A stretch of 64,000 bases of DNA, from positions 58,214-122,213 of the forward strand of contig JBIKJA010000014.1 of the NCBI GenBank assembly GCA_044361315.1, in the 5' to 3' direction. Each line of letters begins with the position of its first letter. The first letter of the stretch is position 1. Origin of the DNA: Crocinitomix sp044361315. Its GTDB lineage: Bacteria; Bacteroidota; Bacteroidia; Flavobacteriales_D; Crocinitomicaceae. Below, in pieces: positions 9,373 through 19,079 of the stretch. The translations under genes and the position numbers were made by a program. Below the pieces are notes generated by a model. The model did not search any database and was not told the DNA's origin. It saw nothing but the letters and a program-made list of their open reading frames with translations.

Positions 9373-10686
9373 CTAATAACGATAATGCTCAGGTTTAAAT
9401 GGTCCTTCGACACTAACACCAATATAATTTGCTTGATCAGAAGATAATGTTTCAAGTTCTACTCCAATTTTAGCCAAATGCAATTTCGCAACTTTTTCAT
9501 CTAAATGTTTAGGAAGTGTATATACCTCATTTGCGTAATTACTGGAATTTGTCCACAATTCGATTTGTGCCAACGTTTGGTTAGTAAATGAATTTGACAT
9601 TACGAAAGAAGGATGTCCTGTTGCACAACCTAAGTTAACTAAACGACCTTCGGCCAATAAAATAATATCATTTCCATTCACATTATAAATATCCACCTGC
9701 GGTTTAACTTCGAATTTAGTGTTTCCAAAGTTTTCATTTAACCAAGCCACATCAATTTCATTATCAAAATGTCCGATATTGCATACAATCGCCTTGTCTT
9801 TCATTTTTTCGAAATGACGTCCTACGATAATATCTTTATTACCAGTTGTAGTGACAATAATGTCTGCTTCACCAACTACATTATCCATTCTTTTCACCGC
9901 AAAACCATCCATCGCTGCTTGAAGAGCACAAATTGGATCAATTTCAGTAACAATAACTCGAGCACCAGCGCCTTTTAAAGAAGCCGCTGAACCTTTTCCT
10001 ACATCACCATATCCAGCAACAACAGCTACTTTTCCAGCCATCATTGTATCGGTCGCTCTTCTGATTGAATCAACTAATGATTCTTTACAACCATATTTGT
10101 TGTCAAATTTCGATTTTGTTACTGAATCATTTACATTGATTGCAGGCATCACTAAGGTTCCGTTTTTTAAACGTTCATATAATCTATGAACTCCCGTCGT
10201 AGTTTCTTCAGAAAGACCTTTAATATCTTTTGTCAATTCAGGGTATCGATCAAAAACCATGTTGGTTAAATCACCACCATCATCTAAAATCATATTTAAT
10301 GGTTTCCCACCCTCAAATGCAAATAAAGTTTGTTCGATACACCAATCAAACTCCACTTCGTTCATTCCTTTCCAAGCAAAAACAGGCACACCTTCAGCAG
10401 CAATTGCAGCTGCAGCCTGATCTTGCGTAGAAAAGATATTACATGACGACCAAGATACTTCTGCTCCAAGCTCTAATAATGTTTCAATCAAAACAGCAGT
10501 TTGAATAGTCATGTGCAAACAGCCAGCGATTCTTGCGCCTTTTAACGGTTTTTCAATCCCAAATTCCTCTCTTAAGGCCATCAATCCTGGCATCTCAGAT
10601 TCAGCCAAACGAATCTCTTTTCTACCCCACTCAGCTAAACTAATATCCTTAACTTTGTACTTAAGTTGTTCTTGTGTATTATTCAT
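9373..10686 (-). CDS. ahcY: Adenosylhomocysteinase (S-adenosylhomocysteine hydrolase)
   Basis: A 437-residue cytoplasmic enzyme that hydrolyses S-adenosylhomocysteine to adenosine and homocysteine, keeping methyltransferases free of product inhibition. The NAD-binding motif VAVVAGYGDVGKGSA is present, as are the substrate-site segments GCLHMTIQTAVLIETL and SVTKSKFDNKYGC. The C-terminus KPEHYRY is the conserved tail that reaches the neighbouring subunit's NAD site. The reading frame is open upstream to 10812, but homology starts at the ATG at 10684-10686 (MNNTQEQLKYKVKD), which gives the usual family length. It is divergent from the phosphopantetheinyl transferase gene, with 79 nt between starts. 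Confidence 0.97.
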   Translation of the reverse strand: MNNTQEQLKYKVKDISLAEWGRKEIRLAESEMPGLMALREEFGIEKPLKGARIAGCLHMTIQTAVLIETLLELGAEVSWSSCNIFSTQDQAAAAIAAEGVPVFAWKGMNEVEFDWCIEQTLFAFEGGKPLNMILDDGGDLTNMVFDRYPELTKDIKGLSEETTTGVHRLYERLKNGTLVMPAINVNDSVTKSKFDNKYGCKESLVDSIRRATDTMMAGKVAVVAGYGDVGKGSAASLKGAGARVIVTEIDPICALQAAMDGFAVKRMDNVVGEADIIVTTTGNKDIIVGRHFEKMKDKAIVCNIGHFDNEIDVAWLNENFGNTKFEVKPQVDIYNVNGNDIILLAEGRLVNLGCATGHPSFVMSNSFTNQTLAQIELWTNSSNYANEVYTLPKHLDEKVAKLHLAKIGVELETLSSDQANYIGVSVEGPFKPEHYRY

Positions 10687-10715
10687 TTTTAATTTTTTTT
10701 CTGTAAAAGATGGTG

Positions 10716-10748
10716 CAAAAATACAAAACAAGTTTCTAATTTGGGCAA
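10716..10748 (-). promoter_or_regulatory. Candidate promoter for ahcY
   Basis: On the minus strand TATTTTTG (10723-10716) matches the Bacteroidota -7 box TAnnTTTG, 30 nt upstream of the ahcY start. A TTG at 10748-10746 could be the -33 box, but the spacer of 22 nt is longer than in the better promoters of this window. Confidence 0.4.
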
Positions 10749-10765
10749 TTTTAAAACTAAAAGCA

Positions 10766-11398
10766 TTGAAATTTGAGATAATTACCGTTTTAGAGAACGT
10801 TGATACCACCATTAAATTGTTGGAATATCAGCAATCTGCGCCCGAACTTCTCGATTTTAACATCTTATCATCTGAAGAAATCCGGATTTTCAAATCCTTT
10901 AAATCGGATAAGCGAAAACTAGAATATTACTACACGCGTTTTTTGTGGCAAGACTTTGAGATTAAATTACCAATTCAATACACAATGCATGGCAAGCCAA
11001 TTATTTCAAGTGGTTATCTAAGTATTTCTCATTCGGGATCAGCTATTTTAATTGGATATTCTAAAAATAGAGAAATCGGTATCGATATAGAGTACTTTAA
11101 TCCAAAAATAGCACTCATAAAGCATAAATTTTTGTCAAAAAATGAAATTAGCTCTTATGATACAACAAATTTAAAAGTGCTGACAGCGATATGGAGCATA
11201 AAAGAAGCTGTGTACAAAATGTTGGCAATTCCAGGGTTAAGTTTTAAAGAAGAAATAGATGTTACAGCACTAGGGGATAAGAAGCGTGTATTTGTAAAAA
11301 CTGAAGGAAATGGTTTTTCTTTTGAATTTTCGAACCTTATTTTTGATCAATTTGTTATTTCTTACTGTTATAATTCTTCGTTATGTATTAAATTTTAA
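10766..11398 (+). CDS. 4'-phosphopantetheinyl transferase superfamily protein
   Basis: A 210-residue enzyme expected to transfer 4'-phosphopantetheine from CoA to a carrier protein. The Sfp/AcpS-type motifs are visible: YLSISHSG, then GIDIE (Mg-binding Asp and Glu), then WSIKEAVYK, the W-x-x-K-E-A-x-x-K signature. There is no ATG ahead of the homologous region in this frame. The TTG at 10766 (LKFEIITVLEN) is the best start, since the open frame further upstream runs into the ahcY coding region on the other strand. The cognate carrier protein is not in the window, so the pathway (fatty acid or secondary metabolite) cannot be assigned. Confidence 0.85.
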   Translation: MKFEIITVLENVDTTIKLLEYQQSAPELLDFNILSSEEIRIFKSFKSDKRKLEYYYTRFLWQDFEIKLPIQYTMHGKPIISSGYLSISHSGSAILIGYSKNREIGIDIEYFNPKIALIKHKFLSKNEISSYDTTNLKVLTAIWSIKEAVYKMLAIPGLSFKEEIDVTALGDKKRVFVKTEGNGFSFEFSNLIFDQFVISYCYNSSLCIKF

Positions 11399-11410
11399 TA
11401 AATTTTTTGT

Positions 11411-11418
11411 TAACTTTG
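11411..11418 (+). promoter_or_regulatory. Candidate -7 promoter box upstream of Kelch gene
   Basis: TAACTTTG matches the TAnnTTTG consensus 78 nt before the Kelch gene start. No clear TTTG is seen at the expected -33 position, so this is a weak call. Confidence 0.3.
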
Positions 11419-11495
11419 AGGAATTGTGCGTCAACCAACCTATTTTAAATATTCATCGCATTTTAATCGTTTATGGCTGGTAATTTTAATAAATT

Positions 11496-12713
11496 ATGAA
11501 GGGATTATTTTTTCTATTATTCTTTGGTTTACTTCTTTTACCTAAAATTGGATATTCAGTTGGACGTACTTGGTATCAACGCGCGCATCATGGAGGTGAT
11601 GCTAGGCACCGTGTCACGGCGTTTTCAATAGGCAATAAAGGATATTTGGGTGGTGGTCACGTAAATTCTGGTGTGCTTATAACTTATTCAGATTATTGGG
11701 AATATGATCCGGCAACGAATACTTGGACTCAAATAGCCGATTATGGTGGAGGACAACGTTATCATTCAAGTGCATTTGTAATTGGTAACGCAGCTTATGT
11801 GGGTTGTGGTGAAAATAATTCGGGTGGTTACACCAAAGATTTTTGGAAATATGTTCCTGAAGTGAATACTTGGTTTCCTATTGCAGAATTAACAGCTATT
11901 GAAAGGCGAGGGTGTGTTGCATTTGCTATCGATGGAATTGGCTATTTCGGTTTAGGCCAATCTGATGCTGGTTATCGAAATGATTTTTTCCGTTATGACC
12001 CAGAAACAAACGTATGGTCAACAGTAGCTGATTTTCCTGGAACTCCAAGAAATGCCGCAGTGAGTTTTACGCATAATGGGAAGGGATATGTTGGAACGGG
12101 TCACATAACTGGTCTTGCGGTTAATGATTTTTATGAATATGATCCGAACACCGATACTTGGACTGAAAAGGCATCAGTTGGACTGCAACCTAGACAAGAT
12201 GCTATTGGGTTTAGCATTGATGGGAAAGGTTATATTGGAACAGGAAATGATAATATAGATCAAGATTTTGGCGATATTTGGGAATATGATTTTGAGCTAG
12301 ACACTTGGACACAAATTGAAGATTTCGGTGGAATCAAACGACGATATGGCGCAACATTTAGTATAGACAATATTGTTTATGTTGCGAGTGGTACCGACGG
12401 GACAAACTTGAAAGATCTTTGGGCATGGGCACCTTCCGTATCTATCGCAGAAAGCTACTTGGATGAAATCACCATCTCCTTGTATCCAAATCCTTCGAAC
12501 GATTTTATACAAATTAATGCATCTCTTCCAGAAAATATTTTAACTGAATTTACCTATTCAATCACTGATATCAATGGTAAATTCGTTTGTTCAACTAAAA
12601 TGATTACCCAAAGTGTGAAATTATCAAAATCGGATTTTGGTAAAGGGATGTACTTTTTGAATATTGCCTATAAAAATCAAATTTTTAAATCGGAAAAATT
12701 CATCTTTAATTAA
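11496..12713 (+). CDS. Secreted Kelch-repeat protein with T9SS C-terminal tail
   Basis: A 405-residue protein with an N-terminal signal peptide (MKGLFFLLFFGLLLLPKIGYS). About six Kelch-type beta-propeller repeats follow, each with the pattern GxGYxGxG...NDFWxYDPxTNxWTxxADFxGxxR (for example near residues 150-290). The final ~80 residues, from SLYPNPSNDFIQI, are a type A T9SS sorting domain ending in KSEKFIFN. The protein is therefore probably exported through the T9SS and either released or bound to the surface. Its stop overlaps the start of the next gene by one nucleotide (TAATG), so the two are probably translationally coupled. The ligand is unknown. Confidence 0.88.
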   Translation: MKGLFFLLFFGLLLLPKIGYSVGRTWYQRAHHGGDARHRVTAFSIGNKGYLGGGHVNSGVLITYSDYWEYDPATNTWTQIADYGGGQRYHSSAFVIGNAAYVGCGENNSGGYTKDFWKYVPEVNTWFPIAELTAIERRGCVAFAIDGIGYFGLGQSDAGYRNDFFRYDPETNVWSTVADFPGTPRNAAVSFTHNGKGYVGTGHITGLAVNDFYEYDPNTDTWTEKASVGLQPRQDAIGFSIDGKGYIGTGNDNIDQDFGDIWEYDFELDTWTQIEDFGGIKRRYGATFSIDNIVYVASGTDGTNLKDLWAWAPSVSIAESYLDEITISLYPNPSNDFIQINASLPENILTEFTYSITDINGKFVCSTKMITQSVKLSKSDFGKGMYFLNIAYKNQIFKSEKFIFN

Positions 12714-13471
12714 TGGATAAATTATATTCCATATTAACGAATGGTGAGAAAAAAATTGCGATTCTAATCGATCCTGATAAAATGAATCGTGAGGATGATT
12801 TACTTCCTTTAATTGAACGATTAACTTTTCTTCGACCTTCATTTTTATTTATTGGCGGTAGTTCGGTTGATAAAGAAGATTTTGATAGTTGTATTCGGAT
12901 AGTAAAAAACAAAACCGATCTACCGCTTGTCATTTTTCCAGGATCACATCAACAAATTAATGAAAATGCCGATGGTTTGCTATTTTTATCGTTAATCTCT
13001 GGCAGAAATCCCGATTTTTTAATTGGGCATCAGGTAGAAGCTGCGCATCTTTTGAAAAAACTACCTATAGAAATTATTCCTACTGGATATTTGCTTATTG
13101 ATGGAGGGAAAACTACAAGCGTATCTTACATTAGCCAAACAAATCCAATTCCAAGAAACCAAAACACAATCGCAGTAAATACAGTGATTGCTGGCGAGAT
13201 GTTAGGGTTAAAAGCTATTTTTATGGATGCTGGCAGCGGTGCTGATTTCTGTGTGAATGAAAGCATGATCAAGGCTGTGAAAATGAATACCCAACTCCCT
13301 ATCATTGTCGGAGGAGGTATAAAATCAATCGATGGAATCGAAACCGCGCACAATGCTGGTGCCGATGTGGTTGTAATCGGCAATAAAATTGAAGAAAATA
13401 TCGACTTTCTTTTAGATATTAAATCTTATTTAGTTCACCTAAATAAAAAAAATGTACCTCATGAGAATTAA
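12713..13471 (+). CDS. Geranylgeranylglyceryl phosphate synthase-like (GGGPS/PcrB family)
   Basis: A 252-residue TIM-barrel prenyltransferase of the GGGP synthase family, which joins a polyprenyl diphosphate to sn-glycerol-1-phosphate to make an ether lipid precursor. Family motifs are present: AILIDPDK near the N-terminus, FIGGSS, the central IPTGYLLIDGGKTTSV, FMDAGSGAD, and the phosphate-binding IVGGGIKS with VVIGNKIEEN. The chain length is close to the bacterial/archaeal group II enzymes known from Bacteroidota. The physiological product in bacteria of this phylum is not settled. It is sandwiched between a Kelch gene (1-nt overlap) and a CotH-like gene (11-nt overlap), an odd place for a lipid enzyme. 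Confidence 0.85.
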   Translation: MDKLYSILTNGEKKIAILIDPDKMNREDDLLPLIERLTFLRPSFLFIGGSSVDKEDFDSCIRIVKNKTDLPLVIFPGSHQQINENADGLLFLSLISGRNPDFLIGHQVEAAHLLKKLPIEIIPTGYLLIDGGKTTSVSYISQTNPIPRNQNTIAVNTVIAGEMLGLKAIFMDAGSGADFCVNESMIKAVKMNTQLPIIVGGGIKSIDGIETAHNAGADVVVIGNKIEENIDFLLDIKSYLVHLNKKNVPHEN

Positions 13472-16070
13472 ATTAAGCCTCATCGTTAGCTTTTTTGGAG
13501 TAACAGGAATAGCGCAAGTATTAGCTCCACCAACTTCAAATTTAGAAGCAGGAGTTTATACAAGTGCCATGACATTGGAAATATCTCACGAAGAGCCAGG
13601 TGTCACTATTTTTTACACCGTAAATGGTGATGACCCAAATGTATCCGATTTTGTATATAGTGGACCAATTTTATTAGATAATCGGGCTGGAGATCCAGAT
13701 GTCGTTTCATTAATCCCCACTAACCCGGCTTTAACTTATCCTTTTGGCACCTATTCAGTTGGTCGAGCGTCGACAAGAGGATGGGTTCCCCCCTATTCGA
13801 GTGGTTATAAAATTAATGTTATACGTTACAAGGCTTTTAAACCCGGATTTGCTCCGAGCAAGACTGTCACTCAAACTTTTATTATAGACCCAAGCGGTGC
13901 CGATTTATACACTTCGCCAATTGTCTCCATTGCAGTTGATTTCTCTGATTTTTTCTCAAACAATCGAGGAATTTACGTTTATGGCGATCATCCCGATGGA
14001 AATTATGAGCAAAAAGGTTCGGATTGGGAGAGAATTGTCAGCTTAGAGTATTTCGAACGAAATGGAGAGTTAGCTTTCGCACAAAATGCACGGACCCGAA
14101 TTCACGGAGGGGGTAGCCGACATGCACCGAAAAAAAATCTACGGTTGTATGGAAAAACGGAAGAAAATGAGAATTTTAAACATAATTTCTTTGAAGATAC
14201 AGAGCTAGCAAAATTCAAACGAATCCTTCTAAAAGCTGGCGGACACCGACCTGATTGTTTTCCGAGAGATGATTTGGCTAACATGATTACTAAAGGAATT
14301 AATGCTGAACAACAACATTTTAGACATGTAATTGTGTTTGTAAACGGTGAATATTGGGGAATTCATTCCTTAAAAGAGCGTTTGGACAACTATATGTTGC
14401 AAAATCTTTATGGAATTGACGATAACGAAATAACTCTCTTAGATCAAGAATATGACGTTCAGGGAAATGGGTTTTCAGAAGACAGCGCCAAATTAAAAAA
14501 TATCGAGTTATTTGTGGATGTCAATGATATGAACGATCCTGCTAATTACAAATATGTAACAGATCGAATAGATGTGGACAACTACATCGATTATATGTGT
14601 GCAGAAATTTATATTAGCAACGAAGATTGGGTGTATTCTAATGTAAATATCTGGCGAAAAACTGGAGGTTATGATTTGACAAAAGGACCTGGCCGTGACG
14701 GACGATTTAGATGGGCATTATATGACCTCGATGGAGCGTTTGGCGGGGATTGTTCGAATGCTTTTCACACAGTGAATACGCTAGCAGCAGCCACGATTAT
14801 CGATGGTCCTTTTTCATCCTACTCACGATTTTTTAGAGGGATGTTAGGTAGTGATGTATTCCGTCTTAAATTCATTAACCGAATGAATGACTTAACCAAT
14901 ACGTGGTTTAAAAGTTCGGTGGTCACGCAGCGAATAGACTCGATGTACATGATGATTTCTTCAGAAGTTTTTGAAAATGCTGTTCGATGGAGATACCCAT
15001 CTTTTGCAGATAACTTGGAAGACCGTTATGTTGAAGCACCAGGAATTGATCGATGGAACGAGTTATTTACTAATTTGAAACAATTTGCCAGTCGCCGACC
15101 AAGATTTGTGCGTAGGCACATGATGGAGAAATGGGGATATACGGATAGTTGTATGGTAACCATTAACGTAAATGACGTGACAATGGGACGTGTAAAAGTG
15201 AATTCAATCTTAATCAACGAAGCCTTGCCGGGTGTTGAGCCAAGTTTGTATCCGTGGACAGGTAGATACATCGAAACAATTCCTTTACCATTAATTGCTG
15301 TCCCACTTCCAGGATACCGCTTTATTGAATGGTTAGAAACAGGAGAAACGAATGATACCATTTCATGGGATCCAGCTGGTGATGAAACGTACACTGCTAT
15401 TTTCGAGGAAGACGATACGTATCAATCGATTCGAATTAATGAGGTAATGTTGTCTAACGAAGCTTATTTAGCGGATGAATTTGACCAATTTGATGATTGG
15501 TTAGAGCTTTACAATCCTAATTCATATCCGGTGAATTTGTCAGGCTGTAAATTAGTGCGTGATGGTCACGAATGGACAATTCCAAATGACATGATTATCG
15601 CCGCAAATGGGTATAAGTTGTTTTGGCATGACAGTGAGACCTACCAAGGAAATCACCACGTCAACTTTAAGTTGACTAATGGAATAGATACCGTATTTTT
15701 GTACTCTCCGCAAAATGTGGAGATGGACTATTTAAGATATCCGATTACTCCAACTGACAATTCCTACGGAAGATTTCCGAATGGAAGTGAGACTTTTGCA
15801 AATTTTACTTATCCAACTGCCTTACAAAGTAATGATATCGCAAGTCTGAATGAAAATGTGAAAATATTGACTCCGCTATCGGCCTATCCAAACCCATCAT
15901 CTGACCTTGTTTTTTTGAATAAGGCTGTGGATTTTGAGTTATACACAATAAATGGCTCCCTCGTTTTACGTCATAAAAATGTAAAACAATTTAGTGTGTC
16001 TGACCTAAAAAAAGGGGTTTACATTTTAAGAACTTCGGAATCAGAAACAATTAAAATTATCGTTAATTAG
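13461..16070 (+). CDS. Secreted CotH-kinase family protein with lamin-tail and T9SS domains
   Basis: About 869 residues. A signal peptide (MRIKLSLIVSFFGVTGIAQ) is followed by a chitobiase-type C-terminal Ig-like domain at ~25-125 (VTIFYTVNGDDPNVSD). A CotH kinase domain follows at ~155-560: TRIHGGGSRHAPKKNLRLYG, then RWALYDLDGAFGGD with the metal-binding Asp near residue 420. After that come an InlB-type B-repeat-like segment at ~560-645 (GYRFIEWLETGE), a lamin tail domain at ~650-745 (RINEVMLSNEA...DWLELYNPN) and a T9SS tail from LSAYPNPSSDLVF. CotH proteins are atypical protein kinases in spore formers; the role of these secreted Bacteroidota versions is unknown. The ATG at 13461 is preferred over 13452 because the signal peptide starts there. 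Confidence 0.88.
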   Translation: MRIKLSLIVSFFGVTGIAQVLAPPTSNLEAGVYTSAMTLEISHEEPGVTIFYTVNGDDPNVSDFVYSGPILLDNRAGDPDVVSLIPTNPALTYPFGTYSVGRASTRGWVPPYSSGYKINVIRYKAFKPGFAPSKTVTQTFIIDPSGADLYTSPIVSIAVDFSDFFSNNRGIYVYGDHPDGNYEQKGSDWERIVSLEYFERNGELAFAQNARTRIHGGGSRHAPKKNLRLYGKTEENENFKHNFFEDTELAKFKRILLKAGGHRPDCFPRDDLANMITKGINAEQQHFRHVIVFVNGEYWGIHSLKERLDNYMLQNLYGIDDNEITLLDQEYDVQGNGFSEDSAKLKNIELFVDVNDMNDPANYKYVTDRIDVDNYIDYMCAEIYISNEDWVYSNVNIWRKTGGYDLTKGPGRDGRFRWALYDLDGAFGGDCSNAFHTVNTLAAATIIDGPFSSYSRFFRGMLGSDVFRLKFINRMNDLTNTWFKSSVVTQRIDSMYMMISSEVFENAVRWRYPSFADNLEDRYVEAPGIDRWNELFTNLKQFASRRPRFVRRHMMEKWGYTDSCMVTINVNDVTMGRVKVNSILINEALPGVEPSLYPWTGRYIETIPLPLIAVPLPGYRFIEWLETGETNDTISWDPAGDETYTAIFEEDDTYQSIRINEVMLSNEAYLADEFDQFDDWLELYNPNSYPVNLSGCKLVRDGHEWTIPNDMIIAANGYKLFWHDSETYQGNHHVNFKLTNGIDTVFLYSPQNVEMDYLRYPITPTDNSYGRFPNGSETFANFTYPTALQSNDIASLNENVKILTPLSAYPNPSSDLVFLNKAVDFELYTINGSLVLRHKNVKQFSVSDLKKGVYILRTSESETIKIIVN

Positions 16071-16084
16071 ATATTTTGAGCGCT

Positions 16085-18400
16085 ATGAAAAAAATTTTAT
16101 TTATGTTCATTGTTGGAATGTCAAACTTGACGAATGGTCAGACATTCAATGAATTGATAAAGGTTGTTGCCAACGATCGAAGCATGCAAGATCAATTTGG
16201 TTATTCCGTAGACATTTCTGGAAATTATGCGATAATCGGTGCATGGTCTGATGATTTTTCGGTGGCTGATCCAAATATGGGGTGTGCCTACATTTTTGAA
16301 AAAGATGGCATTGCCGATTGGGAATTGGTGCAAAAAATTTCAGCATCAGATAGGGATGATTATGATCGTTTTGGTTGGTCAGTTTCAATTGATGGAAATT
16401 TTGCCGTTGTAGGTGCTTATGCCGAAGATCACAATTTATTAGACGCCGATGCTCAATTAAGTGCAGGATCGGCCTATGTGTACGAACGCAATGTATCAGG
16501 AGTTTGGAATGAAGTGCAAAAAATTATCGCAAGTGACCGAACAGCTAGCGATGAATTTGGTTGGGCAGTTTCTATTTCTGGCAATACTTTAGTTGTTGGA
16601 TCTCATTACGATAATGAAGACGAAGATGGAGTTTCTTTTATCCATCATGCAGGATCAGCCTATATTTTCGATCGAATTGCAGGAGTTTGGACGCAAACAG
16701 ACAAAATAGATGGTTCAGGAAGAGCTGCAGACATTGTATTTCCAGGAGGTGGCGGTGGTGGAGATGATTTATCGGACCAATTCGGCTGTTCTGTTTCAAT
16801 TTCGGATGATCGCTTAATTGTTGGAGCGTATCACCATGATTATAACTCCTTCGGGGCAGCCCCTTTAAGTGAAGCAGGAATTGCCTATATTTTTGAACGG
16901 TCAGGAGGGGTGTGGGTTGAAGTTGCAAAGATTCAAAGTTCTGATCGTGCAGCAAATGACCAGTTTGGCTACGCGGTTGGTATTGACGGAAATTTTGCCG
17001 TTGTTGGTGCATTTACCGAAGATGAAAACAGCGCCGGTGGTGGAACTATGAACAATGCAGGATCAATGTATGTCTTTAAACGTTCGCTCGCAGGAGTCTG
17101 GTCACAAGTACAAAAAATAGTACCGAGCGATCGTGCTCCAGGAGATCGATTTGGGTATTCTGTGAGTATAGATAATTCAACAATCGTTGTTGGTGCCTTT
17201 CAAGCAAACACAGACGAATCAGGGGGCGCTTCATTGTCCAATGCAGGTTCGGCTTATACCTTTTCTTATGATCTAGGAACTGATACCTGGCCTTTATTGA
17301 ACAAAATCGATGCATCCGATCGACAAATCGATGACGAATTTGGTGCTGCCGTTGCCGTGTCAGGAGATGACATAATCGTTGGTGCACACAAACAAAATTT
17401 AAACAGCGTTGGGGCAGATGACCTATCTGACGCAGGAGCAGCTTATTTTTTCGGGCAAGAATCTTGCACACCAATATTTAGTAGTCAAACATTGACATTA
17501 TGCGCTGGTCAAACTGTCACTGTTGGACCATACACACACGGAGAGACTGGAGTATACGAAGATCTCATATTTTCAGAAAGCGGGTGCGACAGTATTGTGA
17601 CTACAAATTTAACCGTTACACCTGCTCCAAGTTCTTCTCAAGAAGCAACCATTTGTTTTGGTTATGCGTTTGAAATTGGAGGATCGTCCCATACAGAATC
17701 CGGAGTTTATGTGGATACGTTAACGAATGTTTCAGGTTGTGATAGCCTTGTCACAACAACGCTGACCGTAAGTCCAGAAAATGCTGTAACACAAGAAAAA
17801 TCAATTTGTTGGGGAGATAGTTATACAATTGGCGCTTCAACATACACGATGTCTGGCATCTACTTAGATGTAATTACCTCATGGGCACTTTGTGATTGTA
17901 CCATTACCACTATATTAACAGTACAATTGCCAGTTGACAAGTCGATTACGCAAACATTGAGTGTTTTAACTGCTGGTGCAGATGACGCTAGTTATCAATG
18001 GATAAAATGTAGTCCTCTTGAAGTACTTATTGGAGCAACCAATCAAACTTATATTGCGCCAGAAGTTGGCGAATACGCCGTGATTGTTACAGAAGGCGTT
18101 TGCACAGACACTTCATCATGCGTTTATGTGGATTATCTTGGGGTTGACGAAAATTCAACAGAACTAAATTTTAATATCTTTCCAAACCCAAGTAACGGAA
18201 CTTTTACCATCCTAACAAACCAATTGAATTCAGAAGGTTATAAACTGGTCATTCAAAATATTTTAGGAGAAACCATAAAAGAACTAAAATTGACAAATTT
18301 TACTACGTTTGTCGACTTAAACGACCAACCAGCAGGAATTTACGTCCTTTTAATAACCGACGGACGATCCTCCTACAAAACTCGTTTGTCATTGAATTGA
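16085..18400 (+). CDS. Secreted seven-bladed FG-GAP propeller protein with T9SS tail
   Basis: About 771 residues, with a signal peptide (MKKILFMFIVGMSNLTNG). Seven FG-GAP-type repeats follow, each centred on a motif like D-x-F-G-x-(S/A)-V-x-I-(S/D)-G followed by VVGA; the count of seven fits one complete seven-bladed beta-propeller, as in the integrin alpha head. Then come three ~60-residue modules with the pattern ICxGxxxxxG...SGxYxDxL...CDSxVTTxLTV, an Ig-like segment and a T9SS tail (FNIFPNPSNGTFTI to the C-terminus). It is probably a surface adhesin or matrix protein. The start is the ATG at 16085; a TTG three codons upstream is also open. A paralogue with the same architecture begins at 19080 and a wrecked copy lies between. 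Confidence 0.87.
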   Translation: MKKILFMFIVGMSNLTNGQTFNELIKVVANDRSMQDQFGYSVDISGNYAIIGAWSDDFSVADPNMGCAYIFEKDGIADWELVQKISASDRDDYDRFGWSVSIDGNFAVVGAYAEDHNLLDADAQLSAGSAYVYERNVSGVWNEVQKIIASDRTASDEFGWAVSISGNTLVVGSHYDNEDEDGVSFIHHAGSAYIFDRIAGVWTQTDKIDGSGRAADIVFPGGGGGGDDLSDQFGCSVSISDDRLIVGAYHHDYNSFGAAPLSEAGIAYIFERSGGVWVEVAKIQSSDRAANDQFGYAVGIDGNFAVVGAFTEDENSAGGGTMNNAGSMYVFKRSLAGVWSQVQKIVPSDRAPGDRFGYSVSIDNSTIVVGAFQANTDESGGASLSNAGSAYTFSYDLGTDTWPLLNKIDASDRQIDDEFGAAVAVSGDDIIVGAHKQNLNSVGADDLSDAGAAYFFGQESCTPIFSSQTLTLCAGQTVTVGPYTHGETGVYEDLIFSESGCDSIVTTNLTVTPAPSSSQEATICFGYAFEIGGSSHTESGVYVDTLTNVSGCDSLVTTTLTVSPENAVTQEKSICWGDSYTIGASTYTMSGIYLDVITSWALCDCTITTILTVQLPVDKSITQTLSVLTAGADDASYQWIKCSPLEVLIGATNQTYIAPEVGEYAVIVTEGVCTDTSSCVYVDYLGVDENSTELNFNIFPNPSNGTFTILTNQLNSEGYKLVIQNILGETIKELKLTNFTTFVDLNDQPAGIYVLLITDGRSSYKTRLSLN

Positions 18401-18411
18401 CTTAACTAACG

Positions 18412-18950
18412 ATTGTTATTAAAACGCTACTATCTATTATTTTAACCTCCATTTCTTTTGGGTTCTTTTCCCAAGAATTTGAAGAATTAATTAAAGTTGT
18501 TGCGGGAGGCCGAGCGTTGGATGACCGCTATGGTTGGTCGGTCGATATTGACGGAGACTTTGCCGTTGTTGGGGCTTATGGAGATGATTTTGCAGCAGCC
18601 AATCCAAACATGGGATCTGTCTACATTTTGCAGAAAGTTGGCACAGAATGGATTCAAATACAAAAAATATTTAGTACTTATCGGGATGATTATGACCGTT
18701 TCGGTTGGTCGGTTGCCATTGATGGAGATTACATAATTATTGGTGCTTACCAAGAAGACCACAATTTAGCTGATGCTGATCCTAAAGCGAATGCTGGTTC
18801 GGCCTATATTTTTGAACGAAATGAGGGGATGGGGATTGGGCTCAAGTTGATCAATCCACAATAAATCTGACGAACCAAGCGCAAGGATTGTATTTGCTCC
18901 GGATTTCGAATGAATTTGGATATGCCGTTCACAAATTAGAGGTGAAATAG
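18412..18950 (+). pseudogene. Collapsed third copy of the FG-GAP/T9SS gene (start loss, internal deletion, frameshift)
   Basis: Read in the frame of 18412/18418, the sequence encodes a signal peptide with no ATG. The expected start position reads ATT (ATT AAA ACG CTA CTA), so the start codon seems lost. It continues as EFEELIKVVAGGRALDDRYG and two FG-GAP blades closely like those of both neighbours. Near 18822-18832 a G-rich run (GGGGATGGGG) shifts the frame. The next frame then reads GDWAQVDQ and jumps straight into the last residues of a T9SS tail (STINLTNQAQGLYLLRISN ... KLEVK), ending at TAG 18948-18950. Five blades, all the Cys-rich modules and most of the tail are missing. The simplest reading is an internal deletion plus a one-base shift in a third tandem paralogue. 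Confidence 0.8.
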
Positions 18951-19079
18951 TTTAAATTATCGTTAATCCTTGTTATTTGATCGATTAAAATATCGTTTGT
19001 TTAGAAAATTCTTTAATTTTACCCAATTAAAACACATAAGAAACTGAGTGTTTTAACCGAGATTTTAAATATACAAAAT

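Noticed and set aside
18497..18736. Second reading frame over the collapsed FG-GAP copy
   Set aside because: Overlaps the real coding frame and shows none of the FG-GAP pattern.
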